Part shown: piece after piece, positions 16,132 through 22,386 of the stretch
Layout: each line of letters opens with the position of its first letter
How positions within the stretch are numbered: position 1 is the stretch's first letter
IMG/VR virus record: IMGVR_UViG_3300042261_001514
Location: 1-25,857 of that record
DNA: 25,857 nt
Direction: 5' to 3' (one strand)
From: a virus
Program-made: the position numbers and the translations under genes
Notes under the pieces: generated by a model
The model's database searches: none
What the model saw: the letters and a program-made list of their open reading frames with translations, nothing else
Told to the model about the DNA's origin: nothing

Positions 16132-17793
16132 ATGCCGGTAAATCTCGATGTAGAACTGATGTTGGCAAAGCAGCGTGAAACTGTCAGTCAACGCCGATAC
16201 AAGCACCTACAGGATCAAATCGACTTTCACCGAACTCTGATAGCCGACACTCTGGCACACATTCCAAGATATCCCGAAAATAAGTATGCCGGTCGGGGTA
16301 TCGTCACCATTGCCGGTGGTCAGACCTATTTTTCCGGTGGATACGTTCTCTGCAAACTATTGCGTCACCTGGGTTGCAAACTCCCGATTCAGGTTTGGTT
16401 TCTGGACCGATCCGAGATGGACCCCTACATGCAATCCCTGATCGAGGGGATTGGGCCAGACATTTCCTGTGTGGACGCCAGTGTCTTTCTTCCAGAAAAA
16501 CCACCGCATTTGGGTGGTTGGGAATGCAAAGTCTATTCCATTTTGCATTGTCCTTGGCAGGAAGTTCTCTTTCTCGATTCCGATCAGGTTCCCGTCAAAG
16601 ACCCGACTTACCTGTTTGATACACAGGAATACGAAGCAGCCGGAACTATTCTCTGGCCGGATTTCTATTCAGACGGAGGGTGGGATATTACCACCCAGGC
16701 ATTCAAGGCAGCGGGGTTGCCATTCCCTAAAGAGGGTGCCGAGTTCTACGACAAACTTCGAGACAAAATTAAAGTTCGTGGAGGTTACATTCCGGTGGAA
16801 TCCGGTCAGTTGCTGATTGACAAGAAGCGTTCTTGGACTGCGCTGCAAATCTGCAAACTGATGAACATCCATTCCAACTTCTGGTACCAGTATATTTACG
16901 GAGACAAGTCAACCTTCTACCTCGCCTGGAACCGTACACACACAACTTATGCTGTTCCACCTTCCTGCGGATGGTTGGGCAACAATGACGGCGGATGTTT
17001 CCTGCAAAAAGATTTCACCGGAGAAGTCGTCTTTCAGCATCGTTGCCAACCGGTGACCAAATGGGACCTTCTGGGATATAACAAACACCCCGAGGGTTTT
17101 GTCCATGGAAATCTCGTGGATGCCTACCTATCGGAACTGCGTCAAGCCTGGAGGGGGGAAACCCGTTACCCTGGACCTGCCTGGAAGATGTTGCGGAACC
17201 CGCAAGAGATTGGTATCTGGACCGATAATGTTCTGTTGAACACTTACCGCTTACCGGAACGCTTCCCAGGCAATTCTGTAGTTCTAGACATCGGTGGGCA
17301 TGTCGGATGCTTCGCCAGCGAGTGTTTGACTCGCGGCGCCATGCGGGTCTTCTCCGTGGAACCTGATGATTTCAATTTCCAATGCCTGTGTCAGAACATG
17401 GCGGAATGGGGGGACCGATCTGTCCGTATTCATGCTGCTGCTTTGGATGTCTTGGGACATTCCTTCATTACCCCAGGCACCCACACAGGGGAAAATTACC
17501 TCCACACATCAGGCCAGTTCTGCCTGACGATTCCATTCTGGTGGCTGATAGGACTTTGCGGTCTGAAAATCCACACCCTGAAATTGGACTGTGAAGGGTC
17601 GGAATGGGTGCTGCTTCGACAAGATTTGTCGAGAGTTCAAAATTGCGTGGGAGAATGGCATACACCTGAAATGAACCATTCGGCGGAAGAACTGCAATCT
17701 CTCTTGGAAGCCCAGGGTTTCACCACCATTGAAATCCAGCATCACCCGGAACTTCCAGGGAAACTCGGACAATGGTGGGCATCCCGCGCATAA
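16132..17793 (+). CDS. glycosyltransferase - FkbM-family methyltransferase fusion
   Basis: 553 residues in one continuous frame. Residues about 55-340 form a GT-A glycosyltransferase related to alpha-mannosyltransferases. It shows AGGQTYFSGGYVLCKLLRHLG, quoted only in part, WECKVYSILHCPWQEVLFLDSD with a DxD (D149, D151), and VESGQLLIDKKRSW. Residues about 380-553 are an FkbM-type SAM methyltransferase: VVLDIGGHVGCF (383-394, SAM-binding loop), SVEPDDFNF (409-), KLDCEGSEW (484-492) and GEWHTPE. The GT would add a sugar and the FkbM domain would O-methylate it. The target could be a virion protein or host glycan. The start ATG overlaps a TGATTTAT sequence and the ribosome binding site is weak. 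It is the last gene before the module boundary. Confidence 0.75.
   Translation: MPVNLDVELMLAKQRETVSQRRYKHLQDQIDFHRTLIADTLAHIPRYPENKYAGRGIVTIAGGQTYFSGGYVLCKLLRHLGCKLPIQVWFLDRSEMDPYMQSLIEGIGPDISCVDASVFLPEKPPHLGGWECKVYSILHCPWQEVLFLDSDQVPVKDPTYLFDTQEYEAAGTILWPDFYSDGGWDITTQAFKAAGLPFPKEGAEFYDKLRDKIKVRGGYIPVESGQLLIDKKRSWTALQICKLMNIHSNFWYQYIYGDKSTFYLAWNRTHTTYAVPPSCGWLGNNDGGCFLQKDFTGEVVFQHRCQPVTKWDLLGYNKHPEGFVHGNLVDAYLSELRQAWRGETRYPGPAWKMLRNPQEIGIWTDNVLLNTYRLPERFPGNSVVLDIGGHVGCFASECLTRGAMRVFSVEPDDFNFQCLCQNMAEWGDRSVRIHAAALDVLGHSFITPGTHTGENYLHTSGQFCLTIPFWWLIGLCGLKIHTLKLDCEGSEWVLLRQDLSRVQNCVGEWHTPEMNHSAEELQSLLEAQGFTTIEIQHHPELPGKLGQWWASRA
16488..16501 (+). repeat. TCTTCCAGAAAAA repeat, copy 2 (inside the glycosyltransferase gene)
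   Basis: TCTTCCAGAAAAAC, read in the gene as part of FLPEKP. The reading frame differs from copy 3, so protein conservation does not explain the shared sequence. Confidence 0.5.
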
Positions 17794-17822
17794 AAAACCC
17801 GGACAGGATTAACCTGCCCGGG
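17791..17822 (-). terminator. hairpin with U-run on the minus strand
   Basis: CCCGGACAGG (17798-17807) and CCTGCCCGGG (17813-17822) form a 10-bp stem with one A-C mismatch and an ATTAA loop. On the + strand no U-run follows, but on the - strand the stem is followed by TTTTTT (17797-17792). It therefore has intrinsic terminator form for antisense transcription, although no minus-strand gene is present in the window. On the + strand it may still act as a weak barrier or 3' stabiliser. Confidence 0.5.
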
Positions 17823-17841
17823 AACCCCAGGAGACTTGGAT

Positions 17842-17872
17842 CAGTCTGCCTACCTCCATAATATGCAGACTG
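17842..17872. promoter_or_regulatory. operator-like inverted repeat
   Basis: CAGTCTGC and GCAGACTG are perfect 8-bp arms separated by 15 nt (CTACCTCCATAATAT), centre-to-centre about 23 bp. This is a typical dimer-operator layout upstream of the predicted promoter. Confidence 0.5.
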
Positions 17873-17892
17873 TCCTTGGCGTCAAGTGCAGG

Positions 17893-17920
17893 TTGACGCA
17901 CTTCTTCCTACAGCTATAAT
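17893..17920 (+). promoter_or_regulatory. sigma70-type promoter with overlapping inverted repeat
   Basis: TTGACG (5 of 6 to TTGACA), 16-bp spacer and a perfect TATAAT; the start is predicted near 17927. The -35 hexamer is the right arm of GCGTCAA-7 nt-TTGACGC (17879-17899), so a repressor bound there would block RNA polymerase. It would drive the replication/recombination genes. Confidence 0.7.
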
Positions 17921-17958
17921 ACGGTGTCGCTACCTACACACCGCACCGGAGCAGAATC

Positions 17959-18432
17959 ATGACAACCAAGAAACGCCGCAAGATCACGACTATGAAAGCC
18001 TTGGAGGAAATTCTGGACTTCACTCCCATCGAGGACCCACCAACCAAAAGCATGAGTCGGTCCAAGGGTCGCCGGTCTTCCCTGGGAGTCCGCCTCTTCA
18101 TCTGGAATTTGTTCCAATTGAACGAGAATCTCCCCAAGTCAAAAAAGCTGACCAACGTCATGTTGGAAAAGAACATCCGCGAGGAATTTTCCAACCGCCC
18201 ATCTCTGCTGACGTCCATGGATTCCGGACGGCAGGGCGTCAACTGGTGGAGATTACTGTTCAACACCGGACAGCTTCTCAATTCCAAGGGAACCCCTCCC
18301 GTCATCTCCCTGCGGTACAACCATCACGGTGATCCCGTAGATAGCCGCACCGGGAACAAAGAACTCCACGAAGCGGACATTGTGGAACTGTGTCGCAAGT
18401 ACGGTATCGAGGATGCCCGTTTCACCGGATGA
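17959..18432 (+). CDS. small basic early protein, unknown family
   Basis: 157 residues, the first gene after the strong promoter, ribosome binding site GGAG. The N-terminal 40 residues are very basic (TTKKRRKITT, SRSKGRRSS). The middle reads as LFIWNLFQLNENL, KKLTNVMLEKNIREEF, then VNWWRLLFNTGQL. From memory this 'N..kLT...l...i..EF...vn..R..yN.G' layout recurs in small uncharacterised phage proteins and may be a DNA-binding helical domain. Position suggests an early regulatory or replication-associated job. Its stop codon is the first triplet of an 18-nt motif copy. Confidence 0.5.
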   Translation: MTTKKRRKITTMKALEEILDFTPIEDPPTKSMSRSKGRRSSLGVRLFIWNLFQLNENLPKSKKLTNVMLEKNIREEFSNRPSLLTSMDSGRQGVNWWRLLFNTGQLLNSKGTPPVISLRYNHHGDPVDSRTGNKELHEADIVELCRKYGIEDARFTG

Positions 18433-18447
18433 TTTATTCCCACCTTA
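18430..18447 (+). repeat. intergenic 18-nt motif, copy 5
   Basis: TGATTTATTCCCACCTTA; the TGA is the stop of the upstream gene. AAGGG follows and the ATG at 18462 is 14 nt after the motif. Confidence 0.85.
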
Positions 18448-18461
18448 CAGAAGGGTTGGCT

Positions 18462-19001
18462 ATGCCCAACAAAGTATGGAAACAGGCGGAACGGAGGGGG
18501 GCGGCATCCTTCGGCACCAAACGGAATTCTCTGTCGGGGGGTGCCTCCAAAATGACCCGTTCAGATACCATCCACCCACGTTTGTATATCGAGCAGAAGT
18601 ACGCTGCCCGCAATGCGACATGGACTCTGTGGGACGACACGGCGGAAAAGGCGGCAAAAGAGAATGCAGCACCTTTCGAGTGGGAGTTGTACTCTTCCAG
18701 AAAAAGAGCTGGAGGAAAACCCCAGAAGAAACGTCCGTTAATTCTACTCCATCGTAAACGCTCAAAAGGGTTCCTCGTTGTCGTTCACATTGACGACCTG
18801 CCGGAAGTAGCCCGGGAGTGGTTTCGTGCGAACGGCGGCTTCCTGGGAACTCTGGCGGGCGATCCTGACCTCTGTGGAAAACCGCAGATCCAATCCGACC
18901 AGAACCCCCTCAAACAGAGGAAGAAGAAAAAGCTCGTAACCCCCAAAAGGAGAGGAAAGCAGAATGCCGAGAAAGAAGAAAATCCGATTCAAAAAATCTG
19001 A
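18462..19001 (+). CDS. PD-(D/E)XK nuclease, Holliday junction resolvase-like
   Basis: 179 residues from ATG 18462 (AAGGG upstream, after the motif); an in-frame start at 18390 would overlap the upstream gene and is rejected. KVWKQAERRGAASFGTKRNSLSG is the usual N-terminal helix and loop of phage resolvase-like nucleases, quoted in pattern only. SDTIHPRLYIEQK (34-46) gives the catalytic D35 - E44 - K46 triad. RPLILLHRKRSKGFLVVVHIDDL supplies the following strands. The C-terminal 40 residues are Lys/Arg-rich and probably bind DNA. Such enzymes cut branched DNA before packaging or during recombination. The 3' end overlaps the exonuclease gene by 38 nt. Confidence 0.65.
   Translation: MPNKVWKQAERRGAASFGTKRNSLSGGASKMTRSDTIHPRLYIEQKYAARNATWTLWDDTAEKAAKENAAPFEWELYSSRKRAGGKPQKKRPLILLHRKRSKGFLVVVHIDDLPEVAREWFRANGGFLGTLAGDPDLCGKPQIQSDQNPLKQRKKKKLVTPKRRGKQNAEKEENPIQKI
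18693..18705 (+). repeat. TCTTCCAGAAAAA repeat, copy 3 (inside the resolvase-like gene)
   Basis: TCTTCCAGAAAAA followed by G, not C. It is read as SSRK in the gene, a different frame from copy 2. Confidence 0.5.
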
Positions 19002-20217
19002 ATTCAACGCCAGACGGGAGCATAAAACCAGTGCCCGTCGAGTTTCTCGACGCCGCGTTTATAAGCAGAAGCTGCTTATTCCTACGGCAGCGGAATCCGA
19101 AGAATTTCTGGGCAAGCTGGCAAAGACCAGTCGTCGCCGTAATAAGACTGCCGGGGATTCCCTCTGGGACCTCGACCGAGACGGGATCACCTACAGTGCC
19201 ATCAGCAAGTTCATGACCTGTCCGGAACGATTCCGGCTGGCGATGGTCGAGGGTTGGTCGGAAACCGGTCTCTCGGCGCCATTGGAATTTGGATCGGCTT
19301 TTCACTACTGTCTGGAAATGGCGGCATCGGGAGTCGGGGAAAAAGAAATCCCACGCATCTTGGATGAGTACACCCAGACCCGCATCAAGGAAAATCGCCG
19401 CATGACTCCTGAGCAGATTCAGGAGTTTGAAAACCTGATGTCCATGGTGGAAGCGGTTTACCAGGGGTACGTCAAATACTGGGCGAAAGAAGACGACCCG
19501 TCCAAGAAAGTCTACATTTCGCGGGAAGAAACTTTCCGCGTACAGTATCCCCTGCCGTCGGGACGGCAAATCACTCTTCGCGGTCGCTGGGACGAAGCCT
19601 ATCGGGACCTGTCCGAATCCAAGGATTCCAACGGATACAACCGCATCTGGTTGCAGGAGAACAAGACCAAGGGGAATATCGACCAAGATTCCCTGCAATC
19701 CATGTTGTCCCAAGACCTGCAATCCATGTTCTATTGCGTCACGTTGGCCTGCCGTTTCATGGAGGTTCCGCAGGGCATTCTTTACAACGTGATTCGTCGT
19801 CCGCAACTTCGCCCGAAGAAAGGGGAAACTATCCCTTCATTCAACGCTCGGGTACAAGATGATGTGGCTGCACGACCGTCTTGGTACTTTATGCGGTGGA
19901 AAACTTGCCTGGAACCTGGGGACTTGGAAAACTGGTGTTTGCGGAGCTTGAACCCCCTGCTTGAAATCGTGGTGAAGTGGTGGGATTCTGTGAAACACAA
20001 CCCTTTCGACCCGTGGGGAGAGCAGGTCGATTGGAAAGTGCCGTGGACGGAACAAGTCCTCAAAGCACGCCTACAGAACATCCATTATCAGCGCCCCTTC
20101 GGAGTCTACGACTCTCTTGGATCGGGCCAGAGGGGCGAGTTTTTCGAGTACCTGACCAGGGGGAGTTCCTACGGACTGAAGAAACGGAAAGAGGTATTCC
20201 CGGAACTGGCGGACTGA
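18964..20217 (+). CDS. RecB/Cas4-like PD-(D/E)XK exonuclease
   Basis: 417 residues, start preceded by AGGAGAGG inside the previous gene. Motifs in order: YSAISKFMTCPERF (77-90), the entry motif of this family; GSAFH (110-114) with catalytic His; GRWDEAY (207-213) with catalytic Asp; ENKTKG (232-237) with E-x-K; and a following Q in MLSQDLQSMFY. It lacks a clear four-cysteine cluster, so an iron-sulfur site as in Cas4/AddB is unlikely. The family resects DNA ends to give single-stranded DNA. Directly before a Sak4-like ATPase and an SSB-like gene, it probably forms part of a phage recombination set. The stop codon begins a motif copy. Confidence 0.75.
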   Translation: MPRKKKIRFKKSEFNARREHKTSARRVSRRRVYKQKLLIPTAAESEEFLGKLAKTSRRRNKTAGDSLWDLDRDGITYSAISKFMTCPERFRLAMVEGWSETGLSAPLEFGSAFHYCLEMAASGVGEKEIPRILDEYTQTRIKENRRMTPEQIQEFENLMSMVEAVYQGYVKYWAKEDDPSKKVYISREETFRVQYPLPSGRQITLRGRWDEAYRDLSESKDSNGYNRIWLQENKTKGNIDQDSLQSMLSQDLQSMFYCVTLACRFMEVPQGILYNVIRRPQLRPKKGETIPSFNARVQDDVAARPSWYFMRWKTCLEPGDLENWCLRSLNPLLEIVVKWWDSVKHNPFDPWGEQVDWKVPWTEQVLKARLQNIHYQRPFGVYDSLGSGQRGEFFEYLTRGSSYGLKKRKEVFPELAD

Positions 20218-20232
20218 TTTATTCCCACGCTG
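20215..20232 (+). repeat. intergenic 18-nt motif, copy 6
   Basis: TGATTTATTCCCACGCTG, with two substitutions at the 3' end. TGA is the exonuclease stop. Unlike most copies, no start codon follows closely; the next gene begins 134 nt downstream. Confidence 0.75.
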
Positions 20233-20270
20233 GAAGGGTGTACCTCGACACCCGACACCGGAAATAGCTT

Positions 20271-20284
20271 TCTTCCAGAAAAAC
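20271..20284 (+). repeat. TCTTCCAGAAAAA repeat, copy 4 (intergenic)
   Basis: TCTTCCAGAAAAAC, preceded by TT so that TTTCT-TCC-AGAAA is a small perfect inverted repeat. It is followed by GAAAGGGGGG. Confidence 0.6.
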
Positions 20285-20297
20285 TGAAAGGGGGGTA

Positions 20298-20325
20298 TTT
20301 ACTTAGATAGACACATCCGTATACT
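20298..20325 (+). promoter_or_regulatory. candidate sigma70-like promoter
   Basis: TTTACT (4 of 6 to TTGACA), 16-bp spacer, TATACT (5 of 6 to TATAAT). It would start transcription near 20332, giving a 35-nt leader for the ATPase gene. Confidence 0.35.
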
Positions 20326-20366
20326 TCGGATACTGACCGAGACGAAACCACCCGCAGGAGACTCAC

Positions 20367-21293
20367 ATGGCATCAACCAAGAAAGTGAATAAGACGCAAA
20401 TGAAGAGGCGTCTTGGAAAGGGCTCACCGGGAAAGCAGATTCCCGAATACGAGGGAATCCCCTCGTTGGAAGACATCAACTGCCCGCCCGAGGACTTCTT
20501 CTCCTACCACCTTGCCATTTACGGAGAGAAGGGGGTAGGCAAAACTTCTCTGGCATCCCAATGGCCGAATGCTCTAACTTTCATGTTTGAGCGCGGTCGT
20601 CGTAACCTGCCCATCCGACAAATCCCTCGTCGTCTCAAGGACGGTTCCATGCAGCCTCCGTTGACGTGGAACGAGATGGATAAACCCTGCACGCCGTTCT
20701 TGCCGCTGCTGATGGAAGCAGTGGAGGACAAGAGCGTGAAAACCATCGTTCTTGACACGATTGACCGTGCCTATGAGGCATGTTTCGAGTATGCCTGCTG
20801 GGAAGAAGGAGTGTCCCATCCCAATGCTGCTTCTGAAGGTCATCAAGTCTGGCAGCGGATCAAAGACGAACTAGAACACGCATTGGCATTGGTCTCCGAT
20901 GCCGGAAAACAGTTGGTGCTGATTTCCCATGCCCGGGACAAAAAGATCATTTCCCGTCTGGGTGGTGAGTACGACATCGTTTGTGCAACCTGCACACCGA
21001 CTGCCTGGAAGGTCATTCAGACCATTTGTGATTTTGTGTTCTACTACGGATTCCACGGCAGTAACCGCGCCATGATGGTCCGTGGAAACGATCAGATCGT
21101 GTGCAGCAATCAGGTCCCCGGTCACTTTCTCGATCCCGAGGGACGACCGGTTTCCATCATTCCCATGGGTTCCAATGCCCAGGAAGCATTTCAGCAGATC
21201 CAGCTTGGGTTTGACAACAAGCTCTACGACATGGATCAGCCGGAAACCACCGCAACTACCACCAAGAAGAAAAAACGCCGTCGGGTGGAATGA
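20367..21293 (+). CDS. Sak4-like / AAA_24 nucleotide-binding recombination ATPase
   Basis: 308 residues, AGGAG upstream of the ATG. After a basic N-terminus, SYHLAIYGEKGVGKTSL holds Walker A (GEKGVGKTS, 53-61). KTIVLDTIDRAYE holds Walker B with a following Asp, and QLVLISHARDKK is a sensor-type strand. The C-terminus is a Lys/Arg tail (KKKKRRRVE). Phage proteins of this RecA-fold type (Sak4) anneal single strands and work with a neighbouring SSB and exonuclease. This context is present here, with the exonuclease before and the SSB-like gene after. A DnaB-like helicase is less likely because the protein is short and lacks the extra motifs. Confidence 0.75.
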   Translation: MASTKKVNKTQMKRRLGKGSPGKQIPEYEGIPSLEDINCPPEDFFSYHLAIYGEKGVGKTSLASQWPNALTFMFERGRRNLPIRQIPRRLKDGSMQPPLTWNEMDKPCTPFLPLLMEAVEDKSVKTIVLDTIDRAYEACFEYACWEEGVSHPNAASEGHQVWQRIKDELEHALALVSDAGKQLVLISHARDKKIISRLGGEYDIVCATCTPTAWKVIQTICDFVFYYGFHGSNRAMMVRGNDQIVCSNQVPGHFLDPEGRPVSIIPMGSNAQEAFQQIQLGFDNKLYDMDQPETTATTTKKKKRRRVE

Positions 21294-21340
21294 CCTGCGG
21301 CATTACGAACCATTTTCAACCCCACTTGAAAGGTACTGTT

Positions 21341-22309
21341 ATGGCAAAGGCCAAAGGTAAGGGTCACTCTGAGTTCCTCGCCGCTTCCAAGCGTCTTCAA
21401 TCCGCCTGGAATAAAGCCCGTAAGGTGAAGGACTCTTCGCGTCAGGACAACGCCAAGATCATCAAGGCGCTCGGTCTGAAAGACGGGGAAAGTCAGACCG
21501 TCGTCGCCCGTCTCACCCAGGTCTCCCTGGGCAAGGACAAGAAGAACAACCCCTTTGTTTCCATGTCATTGATCGGAAGTCGCGGCAAGGCGAAGGGCCT
21601 CCGTTTCGACCGCTTTCATTCTCTGGCGGACAAGAAGTTCAAAAACGGCGAATCCGTGTCGGCGGAAGAACTGATCGAACGTCTGATGATCGATCTGCAA
21701 CGTCTCGGTTACGACACCGAGGGTCTGGAATTGAACGAGGAATTCCTCGAAATCATGGCGGAACTGGGCGAGGAAAAACCGGAAGTTCAGTTGTCCGTGA
21801 AACGGACCAAGGAATATGCCAATATCTTCCTCAACAAGCGTCTGGACGACGAAGAAGGCGCCGAAGCGGATGAAGACGAAGACGAGGAAGAAGAAACCGA
21901 CGACGAAGATTCCGACGAAGAAGGAGACGATGACGCCGAAGAAGATGACGAGGAATCCGAGGAAGAAGAGTCGGACGAAGAAGATGGTGACGAACCGGAC
22001 GAAGACGAAGAATCCGAAGAGGATTCGGAAGAAGAATCCGAAGAGGATTCGGAAGAAGAGTCCGATGAGGACGAATCTGACGAAGACGACGACGAGGACG
22101 ACGAGGACGAGGGAGACGAAGCTGACGATACCGTCCCTGAGAAGGACGACGCCGTGATGTACAAACCCAAGGGCAGCAAGAAAACCCTGGAATGTCAGGT
22201 CACGACGGTCAACGTCAAGGCAAAAACGGTCTCTCTCCGTTGTCCGTCCAACGAGAGGGACTACAAGTCCGTTCCGTGGAGTGACATCGAAATCATCTAC
22301 GAAGAATGA
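21341..22309 (+). CDS. SSB-like protein with long acidic tract and C-terminal SH3-like domain
   Basis: 322 residues from ATG 21341, which has GAAAGG 7 nt upstream. An ATG at 21290 overlaps the previous stop (ATGA) and would add 17 residues; it cannot be excluded. Residues about 45-165 look like an OB-fold phage SSB (GESQTVVARLTQVSLGKDKK, PFVSMSLIG, LIERLMIDLQRLG, VQLSVKR, NIFLNKRL). Residues 169-270 are almost only Asp, Glu and Ser. Residues 271-322 (AVMYKPKGSKKTLECQVTTV, then KTVSLRC) resemble an SH3/KOW-like barrel. Classical SSBs end in a short acidic tail that recruits partners; here the acidic part is about 100 residues and internal. Neighbours (recombinase, polymerase) fit an SSB role. 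Confidence 0.55.
   Translation: MAKAKGKGHSEFLAASKRLQSAWNKARKVKDSSRQDNAKIIKALGLKDGESQTVVARLTQVSLGKDKKNNPFVSMSLIGSRGKAKGLRFDRFHSLADKKFKNGESVSAEELIERLMIDLQRLGYDTEGLELNEEFLEIMAELGEEKPEVQLSVKRTKEYANIFLNKRLDDEEGAEADEDEDEEEETDDEDSDEEGDDDAEEDDEESEEEESDEEDGDEPDEDEESEEDSEEESEEDSEEESDEDESDEDDDEDDEDEGDEADDTVPEKDDAVMYKPKGSKKTLECQVTTVNVKAKTVSLRCPSNERDYKSVPWSDIEIIYEE
22010..22057 (+). repeat. 24-nt perfect tandem duplication in the acidic tract
   Basis: Bases 22010-22033 and 22034-22057 are identical and encode ESEEDSEE twice; a degenerate third unit follows. It lies in a roughly 290-nt purine-rich stretch. Confidence 0.85.
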
Positions 22310-22328
22310 CATGGGTCGGCTCCCCATG
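22310..22328 (+). other. small hairpin after the SSB-like gene
   Basis: CATGGG (22310-22315) and CCCATG (22323-22328) enclose a 7-nt loop immediately after the stop codon, directly upstream of the main terminator. Confidence 0.45.
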
Positions 22329-22330
22329 AC

Positions 22331-22370
22331 AAGGCCCGGGAGGACCTGCCACACTCCCGGGCCTTTCTCT
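22331..22370 (+). terminator. rho-independent terminator
   Basis: AAGGCCCGGGAG (22331-22342) and CTCCCGGGCCTT (22354-22365) form a perfect 12-bp GC-rich stem with an 11-nt loop, followed by a short pyrimidine run (TCTCT). It closes the recombination operon. The polymerase gene begins 16 nt later, so its expression needs read-through or a separate start. Confidence 0.8.
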
Positions 22371-22386
22371 ACCCCAGGAGGTCACC

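Larger units (their letters stand above)
17794..17958 (+). promoter_or_regulatory. regulatory gap between virion and DNA-metabolism modules
   Basis: 165 nt without a gene. It contains the hairpin above, an 8-bp inverted repeat CAGTCTGC / GCAGACTG (17842-17849, 17865-17872), a 7-bp inverted repeat GCGTCAA / TTGACGC (17879-17885, 17893-17899) and a strong sigma70-like promoter. GGAG precedes the ATG at 17959. The two inverted repeats differ in sequence, so they may bind different proteins. Confidence 0.65.
20233..20366 (+). promoter_or_regulatory. non-coding leader before the Sak4-like gene
   Basis: No ORF. It contains a GGGTGT/ACACCC hairpin (20236-20253), copy 4 of the TCTTCCAGAAAAA repeat (20271-20284), and a run of six G (20290-20295). 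A promoter-like element (20298-20325) and an ATCCG/CGGAT hairpin (20315-20331) follow, then an AGGAG ribosome binding site before ATG 20367. Confidence 0.45.

Noticed and set aside
16126-16143. TGATTTATGCCGGTAAAT as an eighth motif copy
   Set aside because: It shares only the first eight bases and part of the following C-run, and the start codon itself is inside it; the similarity is too limited to count.
21787-22179. Long minus-strand frame encoding poly-serine
   Set aside because: It is the antisense shadow of the GAA/GAC/TCC acidic tract of the SSB-like gene and has no ribosome binding site or independent support.
21566-22354. 262-codon minus-strand frame rich in Phe and Val
   Set aside because: Its composition is explained by reading the Asp/Glu codons backwards, and it overlaps a convincing plus-strand gene.
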